From Natronosalvus rutilus (GTDB lineage Archaea; Halobacteriota; Halobacteria; Halobacteriales; Natrialbaceae), in NCBI RefSeq assembly GCF_024204665.1, contig NZ_CP100355.1, positions 1,903,451 to 1,967,450 of the forward strand: a DNA stretch of 64,000 nt, read 5' to 3'. The translations under genes were made by a program, and so were the position numbers. Positions 33,888 through 42,468 of this stretch are shown here, in pieces. Under the pieces are notes generated by a model. It was given only the letters and a program-made list of their open reading frames with translations, was not told the DNA's origin and ran no database searches. How positions within the stretch are numbered: position 1 is the first letter of the stretch; the number at the start of each line of letters is the position of its first letter.

Positions 33888-35984
33888 TCAGTCGTCGGCC
33901 GGCGCTCCGCCCTCGCCGACCGGTTCGACCTCAGCCGCGGCCGCCTTGTACTCCGGAATCTTCGCCAGCGGGTCCAGCACGTCGTTCGTCAGCGTGTTCG
34001 CCCGCGCGTCGGAAAAGTGCGGGGTGGTCCACACGACGCCCTCCTTGATGTCCTCGGTGACGTTCGCCTCGAGGACGATCTCGCCGCGACGGGACCGGAG
34101 CACGACGTACTCCCCGTCCTCGATTCCCCGGTTCGCGGCGTCGGCGGGGTGGACGTCGACGAAGTTCTCGGGGGTCTTCCGGCGAAGCGTCGGCGACCGG
34201 GTGCTCATCGTCCCCGTGTTGTAGTGTTCCTCGAGGCGGGCGGTCGTGAGCACGAGCGGGAACTCGTCGTCCGGAACCTCGTCGGGCGCCTGGTGGCGAA
34301 CGCCGCGGACGACGCCGAGGCCGTCCTCGGTATCGAAGCTGTCGGCGTAGAGGTACTGGTCGCCCTCGTCGCCCGGTTCGTAACAGGGCCACTGGATGCC
34401 CTCGCGGCCGATGCGGTCGTAGGTCATGCCGTGATAGATCGGACACACCTCCCGGAGTTCCTCGAAGACGGCTTCGGGGCCGTCGAAGTCGAATCCCGAA
34501 CCGAAGAGTCGGGTACCGACGTCACAGAGGATGTCCAGGTCGTGGCGGGTGTTTCCGGGGACGTCGGTCACCTTTCGCATTCGCTGGACGCGCCGGTCGG
34601 TGTTGGTGACCGTGCCGCCGCGTTCGGCCCACGACGTGGCGGGCAGTATCACGTCCGCGAACTCCGCCGTGTCGGTCATGAAGATGTCCTGGACGACGAG
34701 GAACTCGAGGTCGGCTATGCGTTTTTCGACCTCGAGGGCGTCGGGTTCGCTCATCACCGGGTTCTCGCCCATGACGTAGAGTCCGTGGACTGAGTCGCCG
34801 ATGGCGTTCGAGACCTCGACGTTCGTCAACCCCGGTTCGGGCGGAATCTCGAAGCCCCAGACCGATTCGACCGCCTCCCGGGCTTCGTCGTCGTCGACGT
34901 TCTGGTACCCTGGCAGGACGTTCGGCATCGCGCCCACGTCGCAGGTGCCCTGGACGTTGTTCTGGCCGCGAAGCGGGTTGACGCCCGTGCCGGGCCGCCC
35001 GACGTTGCCGGTGATCAGTGCGAGGTTGACCTCGTTTTGCACGTTGTCGACGCCGCAGGCGTGCTGGCTCATCCCCATGCCGGTGAAGATGGCGCCGTTT
35101 TCGGCCTCGGCGTAGATCCGGGCGGCCTCCTGGATGTCCTCGAGCGGAACGCCACAAGTGTCGGCGGCCGCCGCCGCGTCGAAGTCCGCGAGGGTCGCCT
35201 CGAGGTGGTCGAACCCTCGCGTTCGTTCCTTCACGAAGTCCTCGTCGTACAGCCCCTCCTCGAGAATCGTGTGCAGGACGACGTTCAACAGTGGGATGTC
35301 GGTTCCAGGTTCGAGCTGGAGGTGAATGTCCGCGTCCCGACTCGTCTTGTTCGCGTGCGGGTCGACCTGGATCAGCGTCGCCCCGTCGCGGACGGCCCGC
35401 CGGAAGTAGTTGCTGTGGGCGATGACGTGTTGCTCGGCGGGGTTCGCCCCCTGGACCCAGTAGACGTCGCCGTGGCTCTCGAGGTCGGCCATGCTGTTGG
35501 TCATCGCGCCCGCCCCCAGGCTCTGCCGGAGCGTGTAGACGGTCGAGGCGTGACACATCCGGGTGCAGTTGTCGACGTTGTTCGTCCCGTAGCGGCGGGC
35601 GAGTTTCTGGAGCAGGTAGTTCTCCTCGTTCATCACCTTCGAGGAGCCGAAAAAGCCCACCGCGTCGGGGTCGTGTTCGTCGCGGATCCGCTCGAGTTCC
35701 GAGACGGTCAGTTCCAGAGCCTCGTCCCAGGTCGCTTCGCGGAACTCGCCGTCTTCGCGAATCAGCGGCGTTTTCAATCGGTCCTCGTGGTTTACCACCT
35801 GCGGCGAGGCCCCGCCCTTGATGCACAGCGCGCCCTCGTTCACGGGCGCGTCGAACCACGGCTTCAGGGACACCTCACCGGGCTCCTCACCCTCCTGTAA
35901 GGTGAGCCCGCAGCCGACGCCGCAGTACGGACAGATCGTCTCGACGCCCTCGTTCTCGGAGCTCATACTGTCGATTGCTACCAT
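33888..35984 (-). CDS. fdhA: Formate dehydrogenase alpha subunit (molybdopterin enzyme)
   Basis: 698 residues, oxidising formate with a Mo/W bis-pterin centre. An N-terminal 4Fe-4S site uses Cys18, Cys21, Cys25 and Cys54 (CPYCGVGCGL, ALCIKGG). Cys144 in TRMCHAST is the expected metal ligand, a Cys instead of the selenocysteine of some bacterial enzymes. GNVGRPGTGVNPLRGQNNVQ marks the active-site region, and the C-terminal pterin domain follows. The 4Fe-4S ferredoxin subunit and membrane partner are not adjacent. An in-frame ATG at 35966 is an alternative start. Two genes downstream on the other strand encode a protein of unknown function and a CBS protein; a YqeC-like gene is nearby. Confidence 0.93.
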   Translation of the reverse strand: MVAIDSMSSENEGVETICPYCGVGCGLTLQEGEEPGEVSLKPWFDAPVNEGALCIKGGASPQVVNHEDRLKTPLIREDGEFREATWDEALELTVSELERIRDEHDPDAVGFFGSSKVMNEENYLLQKLARRYGTNNVDNCTRMCHASTVYTLRQSLGAGAMTNSMADLESHGDVYWVQGANPAEQHVIAHSNYFRRAVRDGATLIQVDPHANKTSRDADIHLQLEPGTDIPLLNVVLHTILEEGLYDEDFVKERTRGFDHLEATLADFDAAAAADTCGVPLEDIQEAARIYAEAENGAIFTGMGMSQHACGVDNVQNEVNLALITGNVGRPGTGVNPLRGQNNVQGTCDVGAMPNVLPGYQNVDDDEAREAVESVWGFEIPPEPGLTNVEVSNAIGDSVHGLYVMGENPVMSEPDALEVEKRIADLEFLVVQDIFMTDTAEFADVILPATSWAERGGTVTNTDRRVQRMRKVTDVPGNTRHDLDILCDVGTRLFGSGFDFDGPEAVFEELREVCPIYHGMTYDRIGREGIQWPCYEPGDEGDQYLYADSFDTEDGLGVVRGVRHQAPDEVPDDEFPLVLTTARLEEHYNTGTMSTRSPTLRRKTPENFVDVHPADAANRGIEDGEYVVLRSRRGEIVLEANVTEDIKEGVVWTTPHFSDARANTLTNDVLDPLAKIPEYKAAAAEVEPVGEGGAPADD

Positions 35985-36123
35985 TACACGTATCAGTCTT
36001 TGGGAGTCTCGAGCGGACAGTCACCCGACGGGATGGATCGACGTGATGGATCGCCGGGAATCGCTAAAACCGTCCGTTCGCTCCGGCAACGGTTTTTGTC
36101 GGTTCGGACCGTCGGTCGACTCG

Positions 36124-36690
36124 ATGGACGGACCTGCAATCGGGGAACTCGAGCGAGCGGCCGTCGCCTACAAGGAGTACGAGCCGTTCGCGACCGTCGA
36201 GGACGAGCGTCTCGAGACGCTGCCCATGGCGTTCGCCGACGGCTCGTTCCTCTGGAAAGACGTCGAGTGGGTCGTTCGCTGGTACTCCCGACGCACCCGC
36301 TCGAGCGAGCCACACCCGGCGGAGTCGGCGTTTCGAGAGAACGGGTGGGACAACCTCCAGACGGCGATCGAGACGACCGTCGACGCCGCGAGAGTGGACA
36401 ACACGAGGGCGGCGCTCGAGGCGTTGACCGCGCTCGAGGGCGTCGACGTGCCCGTCGCCTCGGCGTTTCTGCACTACGTCGACCCCGAACGCTACATCGT
36501 CGTCGATCAGCAGTTGTGGACCGCGGTGGCCGAACGCGGCTCGCTCGAGGCGCCCCCACCCGACCCAATCGACGCCAACGCCTATCGGCGCTACCTCGAG
36601 TGCTGTCGAGCATTCGCTCGCGACCACGACCTCGGACTGGTGTCGCTGTACCGGGCACTCTGGCGACTCGGAAGCGATGGACTGGCGTAA
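36124..36690 (+). CDS. Conserved haloarchaeal protein of unknown function
   Basis: 188 residues. The body is helical, with RWYSRRTRSSEPHPAESAFR, then a segment ALTALEGVDVPVASAFLHYV followed by DPERYIVVDQQLW. This ASxxLxxxxPxxYxVxD pattern resembles the helix-hairpin-helix part of some DNA-glycosylase-like proteins, but no catalytic Asp/Lys pair is evident, so I do not call it one. It has no signal peptide. It lies between the formate dehydrogenase and the CBS gene. Confidence 0.65.
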   Translation: MDGPAIGELERAAVAYKEYEPFATVEDERLETLPMAFADGSFLWKDVEWVVRWYSRRTRSSEPHPAESAFRENGWDNLQTAIETTVDAARVDNTRAALEALTALEGVDVPVASAFLHYVDPERYIVVDQQLWTAVAERGSLEAPPPDPIDANAYRRYLECCRAFARDHDLGLVSLYRALWRLGSDGLA

Positions 36691-36764
36691 CGAGTGCACC
36701 GTTCGAGCGGGGAGCCCGAGGCCTCGAGGGAAAACACCATACGTTTCGTGCCCGTCGTACGGGT

Positions 36765-37148
36765 ATGTCGAACGACAGAACGACGGTCGGAGACGTCATG
36801 TCCAGTCCGCTGGAAACGATTTCGAAGGACGCGACGGTGATGGACGCCGCCCAGCGAATGCGCGACGGGGACATCAGCGCCCTGGTCGTCCCGACCACGC
36901 CGCGAGCGATCATTAGCAGTACGGACGTACTCGAGGCAGTCGCGCAGGGACGGAACGTTGCGGAACTGACAGTGGCCGACGTGATGACGACCGACGTCGA
37001 GACGGCCACCCCGGATCTCTACATGGAGGAAGTCGCCGCGATGATGACGACGTACGGAATCAAGCACCTCCCGGTCGTCGACGGCGACTACGTCGGCATG
37101 GTCTCCTCGACCGACGTGACCGCTCACCTCTCCGAGTCTCCACGTTGA
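36765..37148 (+). CDS. CBS-domain-pair protein
   Basis: 127 residues forming one Bateman module. The first CBS spans about 8-63 (GDVMSSPLETISKDATVMDA), and the second about 70-123 (ADVMTTDVETATPDLYMEEV, KHLPVVDGDYVGMVSSTDV). Such modules bind adenosine nucleotides and regulate partner proteins; which partner is unknown here. It is 74 bases downstream of the conserved protein at 36124 and could be co-transcribed with it. Confidence 0.9.
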   Translation: MSNDRTTVGDVMSSPLETISKDATVMDAAQRMRDGDISALVVPTTPRAIISSTDVLEAVAQGRNVAELTVADVMTTDVETATPDLYMEEVAAMMTTYGIKHLPVVDGDYVGMVSSTDVTAHLSESPR

Positions 37149-37207
37149 ACTGGACTCGAGACTCCTCACGCTAACACCGAGTCCCGGAATCCCGTTGAAA
37201 CCGGAAC

Positions 37208-38017
37208 TCACTCGAGGACGGCCACCAGCGGCTCATCGCGGATCATGCTCGTGAGAACGACCGTAGAGACCCGGCCCTCGCTCGCCCCGCCGTCCTCGAG
37301 AATCGCCTCCCCGATGGCTCGAGCGGTCTCGAGGTCGCCGTCGTCGTCGACCATGTTCACCACCGGAACGAAAGAGGTGTCCTCGGGAACCCGTTTCAGC
37401 CCGCCCCCGGGATGGGTGAGGACGGTCGCGACGTCCGTCGGCGTGATCGGCTCGCCAGCGCTACGGCCGGTGAGGTCGGCAACGCGCTCCGGTCGATGGA
37501 CGGTCTCGGCGTCGAGAGGTCGCCCGACGGCGTGACAGCTGGCGATAGCGAGAACGGTGTCGGCCCTAGCCGGGATCTGCGGCTCTCGTTCGTCCGGTGC
37601 CTTCAACAGTCGCGTCCGGGCACCGTCGGCCTTGACGAGTACGTGGTCGACGCCGTCGACGTCGGCCATCGCGTCGATTTCATCCGGTTCGTATCCTCGA
37701 TAGCGGTCGCCCCTGTCGCGTTCGGGAACCAGTCCGAGGGGCCAGGCTGACTGGTCGCTCTCGACACCGTCGACATCGTTCTCGAGCCTGCCGTCGGCGG
37801 CGCGCTCGAGACGAGCCTCGAGCTCGCCCACGGGGTCGGGCGTGAGCACCACGTCGGCCACCCGCTCGTCGAAGATCGGAATCCGAACCGTCGCCGTCAG
37901 TACGGCGCGCTCGAGGCGGTCGGCGAGCGTGTAGAGCGTCGACTTCTTTCCACCGGCGCCGACGACGGCCGTTACGCCGGTATCGGCCTGAAGTGCCTGG
38001 ACGAGCGCGTCTGTCAT
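37208..38017 (-). CDS. yqeC: YqeC-like protein (selenium/molybdenum cofactor associated)
   Basis: 269 residues from the ATG at 38017. The N-terminal P-loop GAGGKKSTL is characteristic of the YqeC family. It is followed by VDHVLVKADGARTRLLKAP and a C-terminal THPGGGLKRVP block. Bacterial YqeC members sit with selenium-dependent molybdenum hydroxylase genes. Here it lies about 1.2 kb from a formate dehydrogenase that uses Cys, and no selenium genes are seen. It therefore probably acts in cofactor maturation or nucleotide-dependent regulation (inference). The start is at the family's first Met. Confidence 0.82.
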   Translation of the reverse strand: MTDALVQALQADTGVTAVVGAGGKKSTLYTLADRLERAVLTATVRIPIFDERVADVVLTPDPVGELEARLERAADGRLENDVDGVESDQSAWPLGLVPERDRGDRYRGYEPDEIDAMADVDGVDHVLVKADGARTRLLKAPDEREPQIPARADTVLAIASCHAVGRPLDAETVHRPERVADLTGRSAGEPITPTDVATVLTHPGGGLKRVPEDTSFVPVVNMVDDDGDLETARAIGEAILEDGGASEGRVSTVVLTSMIRDEPLVAVLE

Positions 38018-38102
38018 GACTCGAGGGTGGGTAGGAGCAGGCAAAAATCTAGGCGAATGCCGACCCTCCGAGCTGTGCACCGATCACCGGCCCGTGTACC
38101 AG

Positions 38103-39125
38103 TCACTCGAGCCAGGTCAACGCCGTCGCCGCCCAGGTGTAGCCCGTGCCGGCGGCGAGGAAGCAGACCAGGTCACCTTCCTCGAGCAGCCCCTCCCGAC
38201 GACCGTCCTCGAGGGCGAGGATCTGGTCGACGCTCTGGACGTGTCCGTAGGTGTCGAGGTAGACGCCGTCGGTCGCCGGATCGAGCCCCAGTTCCTCGAA
38301 CAGTAGGTCGTGAAACGACCGCTTCATGTGGGTGACGGCGACGAAATCCAGGTCGTCGCGGGCGAACCCGGAACGCTCGAGGGCGGTGTCCGCTACCTCG
38401 AGATAGTTCGGGAGAGAGACGGGTGCCAGCCGTTCTTTCATCCCGTCGGGGTCGGGCACGTCGAGGGTGTGTCGCCCCGCGGCGACGCTATCCTCGCTGG
38501 CGGGCTTGAGCGAGCCGCCCGCGGGCATGATCACGTCCTTCGAGAAGGAGCCGTCCGTGAGGGCCGCGCTCTCGTGGACCAGTGCCCGTGCTCGGGAGCC
38601 GGGATCGGTCTCGAGGACCATCGCGCTGGCCCCGGAGCCGAAGTTGAACATGAACGAGGACTGCTCGTTCTCGTAGTCGACCAGGTCCTCCTCGCGACTG
38701 CCGGCGACGAGCAGGGCGGTTTCGAGGTGGTCGACCTGGAGCTGGGCTCGCGCCTGTCGGATCGCGATGGGCGCCCCGGCACAGAGGGTGTAGCTCTCGG
38801 TGGCGAAGGCGTTCTCCGCGCCCAGCCGTTCGGCGACGTTGGCCGCGGCCGACCAGACGACGTGATCCTTGAACTCGCTGCCGTGGTAGAGCACGAGGTC
38901 GACGTCCGCGGTGTCGCGGTTGGCCATCTCGAGGGCGTCCTCCGCGGCGGCCACGCACATGTCGGTGACGTGGTCGTCGTCGGGCGGACAGACGCGCTTC
39001 TCGCGGACGCCCATCTTCTCGACGATGACCGACTCGGGAATCCCGCTCTGGGCGGCAATCTCCTCGCCGGTGACGACTTCGTCGGGGAGGTAGCGGCCGT
39101 AGCCGGTCAGACCGACGGTCGTCAT
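38103..39125 (-). CDS. 3-oxoacyl-ACP synthase III-like protein
   Basis: 340 residues with a KAS III thiolase fold. The nucleophile Cys115 is in SYTLCAGAP and His266 in VTHMKRS. The third catalytic residue, normally Asn in a YGN motif, is a His (His295, DTYGHVQS), so the triad is Cys-His-His-like. Haloarchaea do not make fatty acids by the usual FAS II system, so a role on CoA esters is more likely. It is the last gene of the Liv transporter block on the same strand, 106 bases after livM, so it may act on the imported or activated acid (inference). Confidence 0.85.
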   Translation of the reverse strand: MTTVGLTGYGRYLPDEVVTGEEIAAQSGIPESVIVEKMGVREKRVCPPDDDHVTDMCVAAAEDALEMANRDTADVDLVLYHGSEFKDHVVWSAAANVAERLGAENAFATESYTLCAGAPIAIRQARAQLQVDHLETALLVAGSREEDLVDYENEQSSFMFNFGSGASAMVLETDPGSRARALVHESAALTDGSFSKDVIMPAGGSLKPASEDSVAAGRHTLDVPDPDGMKERLAPVSLPNYLEVADTALERSGFARDDLDFVAVTHMKRSFHDLLFEELGLDPATDGVYLDTYGHVQSVDQILALEDGRREGLLEEGDLVCFLAAGTGYTWAATALTWLE

Positions 39126-39231
39126 CGCGGATCACCTCGCGCGGGGGAAGGGTCGACTCGAGTCCAGTACCAGTGGCCGATCGGGCGGTCGTGATACCGT
39201 GACCGTAGTCGTGGTGTGGTAAAACGTGGAG

Positions 39232-40596
39232 TCATCGTCGGTAGCGCTCGAGGTGGGCCGGCAGTCGGTTCGCGACGGTCCCGCCGAGTCGGTCGCGGAT
39301 CGACCCGAGCAGGCCGTTGGGGACGAACAGGACGAACAGCACGAAGACGATTCCCAGGTACAGCGGGGCGCGTCCGTCGATCGCCGTGTTGATCACGTCG
39401 AGGAACGTCACGCCGGCGACGTCTGCATTCAGGACGCTCTCGGGGAGACCGCCCCGGAGGTACGGCGCAAGCCCGCCCTGCTGGGAGGAGAGGACGTCCT
39501 CGAGCCACTCGAAGGTAAACGCACCGAAGAGCGGTCCGGCGAGCGTCCCGATGCCGCCGATGATCGTCACGATGAGCGCGTCGGCCGTGACGAGGAAGTA
39601 GAACGTCGTGTCGGGGGAGGCGCTGCTCCGGTAGGCCGCGAACAGCGCGCCGGCGATGGCGGCGAAGAAGGCGCTCATGGCGAAGGCGGCCATCTTGTAC
39701 CAGAAGACGTTGTAACCGACGGCGCGGGCGCGTTCCTCGTTCTCCCGGATGGCGATCATCACGCGACCGAACGGCGAGTGGACGATTCGCTGCATCGCGA
39801 AGTACGAGAGAACGACGATGATCCCGATGGCGTAGTAGGAGGTCATCGTGGCCGAGACGTCGATGCCGGTTCCGAGGACGTTCTTGAAGTTGTCACCAGC
39901 GAGCCGTCCGAGCGCGATCGACAGGGAGTCGACGTAGGGGACACCCACCTCGGGGGTCGGCCCAGCGAGATTCGGTCCCTGCTGGGGGTTCGAGCCGACG
40001 TAGTCCCAGTTGCGCACGAGCTGGTAGAGCACCTGAGCGAAGCCGAGGGTGAGCATGGCGAAGTACACTCCCGACAGCCGGAAGGAAACCGCGCCGATCA
40101 GCAGCGCGAGGACGACGGCGAGCAGGGCGCCCAACAGCATCGTCAGCATGAACGGCGTGCTGTCGGGGAGACCCGGCACCTTCCCGTTGGCCACGAGGAC
40201 GATGAAGTACGCCCCGATGCCGTAGAACGCGGCGTGACCGAACGAGAGGTAGCCCGTGTAGCCGCTGACGAAATCGAAGCTCATCGCGAACAGCCCCAGG
40301 AACAGCATCGCGATCAGGAACGTCGTCGCCGGGAGGAACGCGTCGAAGAACGCGCCTGGATCGACGATTCCGACGCCGACGTCAAGCGCTGGAAACCCAG
40401 TCAACGGGCCGTAGACGATCGGGTACACCGCGAAGAACGCGATGACGGCAATGTGTGCCAGGTGATCGCGGAGGTACTGGCGAGGCCAGTCGCTTCCGGC
40501 GCGATTGCCACCTCGAGGTTGCGTATCGCGCTCTCTGCCTGCCCCCTCGTCGTGCTCCTCGACGGCCTCGGTCTCGAGGTCGGACGAGGAGCTAAT
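39232..40596 (-). CDS. livM: Branched-chain-type ABC transporter permease (LivM)
   Basis: Inner membrane permease with about ten helices. The C-terminal part carries the conserved GYTGYLSFGHAAFYGIGAY and RENEERARAVGYN motifs. I extend the gene to an ATT at 40596 that overlaps the livH stop (ATTAG). GGAGGTG lies seven bases upstream. The added N-terminus (acidic leader, then HIAVIAFFAVYPIVYGPL) completes a first membrane helix that the next usual start, a GTG at 40428, would cut in half. The predicted protein is 454 residues; without the extension it has 398. It is the last permease of the liv operon. See findings for the start. Confidence 0.85.
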   Translation of the reverse strand: MSSSSDLETEAVEEHDEGAGRERDTQPRGGNRAGSDWPRQYLRDHLAHIAVIAFFAVYPIVYGPLTGFPALDVGVGIVDPGAFFDAFLPATTFLIAMLFLGLFAMSFDFVSGYTGYLSFGHAAFYGIGAYFIVLVANGKVPGLPDSTPFMLTMLLGALLAVVLALLIGAVSFRLSGVYFAMLTLGFAQVLYQLVRNWDYVGSNPQQGPNLAGPTPEVGVPYVDSLSIALGRLAGDNFKNVLGTGIDVSATMTSYYAIGIIVVLSYFAMQRIVHSPFGRVMIAIRENEERARAVGYNVFWYKMAAFAMSAFFAAIAGALFAAYRSSASPDTTFYFLVTADALIVTIIGGIGTLAGPLFGAFTFEWLEDVLSSQQGGLAPYLRGGLPESVLNADVAGVTFLDVINTAIDGRAPLYLGIVFVLFVLFVPNGLLGSIRDRLGGTVANRLPAHLERYRR

Positions 40597-41773
40597 GGCC
40601 GCCCACCTCCTCGACGCCGTACAGTCCCTGCGGGCGGATCACGAGGGCGATCACGAGCAACAGGAATAGCGTCACCTCGGAGAGGCCCGGGAAGGGCACG
40701 GTTCCGGAGGTGAATAACCACGTCGTCAGCGAGTCCGCCAGCCCGACGATCAGCGCGGCGACGACCGTTCCCTTGAACGAGCCCAGTCCGCCGATAACGA
40801 CGACGACGAACGCGTACAGGAGGACCTCGAGGTTGAGCAGCACGCTCGGCCCGGCCGTCGGGTCCCACATGAGGAAGACGCCGCCGACGGCTGCGAGGCC
40901 GGTTCCGAGGCCAAAGACGATGGTGAACGCCCGACGGACGTCGATCCCGAGAGCCTCCACCATCTCCGAGTCCTCGCTGCCGGCCCGGATGTAGAGGCCG
41001 TACAGCGTCCGGGTCAGGAACGCCCAGACGACGACGGCCAGGATTGCGCCGGCGACGATGGCGAACAGGTAGAACCCGCGGATCCGGGCACCGAACAGCG
41101 TCAGTAGGATCTCCGACGGCGCGTCGAGTGCCGACGGAATCGTCGCCTGCGCCCCGGACCATTTCGGCTCGGGCTGGATACCGCGAGCGGTGGCGACGAT
41201 TCTGGCGACCTCTTCGAGGATCAGTCCCACGCCGAAGGTCAACAGGATCTGGTACATCGGCGTCCGGTCGTAGATCGGACGGACGAGGCCGACCTCGAGG
41301 GCGGCGCCGACGGCCGTCAGCAGAGCGAAGACGACGGCCACGACGATCACGAAGAAGACGATCCGGGTCGCCGCGCCCGCGCTCGAGGCGACGAGCAGGA
41401 CCATCAACACGCCGCCAACGTAGGAGCCGACCATGGCGAACGCACCGTGGGCGAAGTTCAGCACGCCCATCAGTCCGAACACGAGGGTGAGGCCGATGGC
41501 GATGATGAAGTAGATCGACGCCTTGCCGAGGCCCTCGATGAGGATGCGGGCGACCGTGTCGAGCCCCTCGAGCGGGGCGACAGCGGCGACAGAAGCAAAT
41601 GTTCCGATCCACTCGAGCGGGAACGAGGGATCGAGCAGTCCGACGACACCGGGACCGAACCCGATCTCGAGCATCGTCAGGAGCGAGACGAACAGTGCGT
41701 TCGTGCCGAGTGGGAGGGACGAGAACGAACTGATCGTGCCGAACGAACCGATCGTACCGAACGTACTGATCAT
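40592..41773 (-). CDS. livH: Branched-chain-type ABC transporter permease (LivH)
   Basis: 393 residues. The core has the LivH pattern ASIYFIIAIGLTLVFGLMGV, LNFAHGAFAMVGSY and, near the end, VVVIGGLGSFKGTVVAALIV. The start ATG at 41773 overlaps the livF stop as ATGA. The first 20 residues (ISTFGTIGSFGTISS) come from three tandem 18-base repeats that cross the start and are unlike the family N-terminus. With livM it forms the membrane channel of the Liv-type importer. Its stop overlaps the proposed livM ATT start. Confidence 0.93.
   Translation of the reverse strand: MISTFGTIGSFGTISSFSSLPLGTNALFVSLLTMLEIGFGPGVVGLLDPSFPLEWIGTFASVAAVAPLEGLDTVARILIEGLGKASIYFIIAIGLTLVFGLMGVLNFAHGAFAMVGSYVGGVLMVLLVASSAGAATRIVFFVIVVAVVFALLTAVGAALEVGLVRPIYDRTPMYQILLTFGVGLILEEVARIVATARGIQPEPKWSGAQATIPSALDAPSEILLTLFGARIRGFYLFAIVAGAILAVVVWAFLTRTLYGLYIRAGSEDSEMVEALGIDVRRAFTIVFGLGTGLAAVGGVFLMWDPTAGPSVLLNLEVLLYAFVVVVIGGLGSFKGTVVAALIVGLADSLTTWLFTSGTVPFPGLSEVTLFLLLVIALVIRPQGLYGVEEVGGH
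40604..40610 (-). promoter_or_regulatory. Ribosome binding site deciding the livM start
   Basis: GGAGGTG lies seven bases before ATT 40596, the same spacing as at the ACT gene. No comparable site precedes GTG 40428. Confidence 0.55.
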
Positions 41774-41776
41774 GCC
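41723..41776. repeat. Three 18-base tandem repeats at the livF-livH junction
   Basis: Units are 41723-41740, 41741-41758 and 41759-41776: GAACGAACTGATCGTGCC, GAACGAACCGATCGTACC and GAACGTACTGATCATGCC. They encode the repetitive LivH N-terminus, and the livH start codon arises within the third unit. Multiples of 18 keep the frame. Confidence 0.7.
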
Positions 41777-42468
41777 GAGAGATACCTCCGTATCTGTTCG
41801 TCGTCGGCGGTGACGCCCTCCGTCGAACCCGACTCGACGACCGTGCCGTGATCGAGCAGGTAGAATCGGTCGGCGAGGTCCATCGCCAGCGGGAAGTTCT
41901 GCTCGACCAGCACCATCGTGGTGTCCGCGGAGACGTCGCGCAACGCCTCGACGACCTGGTCGACGATCAGCGGGGCTAACCCCTCACTCGGCTCGTCGAC
42001 CAGGAGAAGATCGTTCCCGCCGACGATCCCGCGGGCGATGGCCAGCATCTGCTGTTGCCCGCCGCTCAGGTTCCGGGCTTCCTTCTCGCGGAAGCGCTCG
42101 AGGTCCGGGAACAGGTCGAACATCTCGTCTCGCAGCACGTCGAAGTCGCCTTCCGGGCCGACAGCGACCCGCAGGTTCTCCTCGACGCTGAGGTAACCGA
42201 ACATCCGTCGTTCCTCGGGCACCCAGCCGATGCCGCGGGTGGCGACCTCGTGGGTCGGGAGGCCGGTGACGTCCTCGCCCGCGTAGCGAACCGTGCCCTC
42301 CCGCGGCGGCGTCAACTGGAGGATCGTTCGCAGGGTCGTCGTCTTCCCGACGCCATTGCGTCCGATCAGGGCGACGACTTCGCCCTCCTCGACGTGCAGA
42401 TTGACGCCCTGGAGGATGTGGCTCTCGCCGTAGTACGTGTGGACACCCTCGAGTTCGAGCAGGCTCAC
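41770..42468 (-). CDS. livF: Branched-chain-type ABC transporter ATPase (LivF)
   Basis: 232 residues, with a GTG start that overlaps the livG stop as GTGA. The ABC motifs are present: Walker A GRNGVGKTT, signature LSGGQQQM and Walker B LLLVDEPSEGLAP. Like other LivF proteins it lacks a long C-terminal extension. It powers import together with LivG. Confidence 0.96.
   Translation of the reverse strand: MSLLELEGVHTYYGESHILQGVNLHVEEGEVVALIGRNGVGKTTTLRTILQLTPPREGTVRYAGEDVTGLPTHEVATRGIGWVPEERRMFGYLSVEENLRVAVGPEGDFDVLRDEMFDLFPDLERFREKEARNLSGGQQQMLAIARGIVGGNDLLLVDEPSEGLAPLIVDQVVEALRDVSADTTMVLVEQNFPLAMDLADRFYLLDHGTVVESGSTEGVTADDEQIRRYLSA

Noticed and set aside
35500-35600. Selenocysteine codon in formate dehydrogenase
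   Set aside because: The metal-ligand position reads as a normal Cys codon; no in-frame TGA is present.
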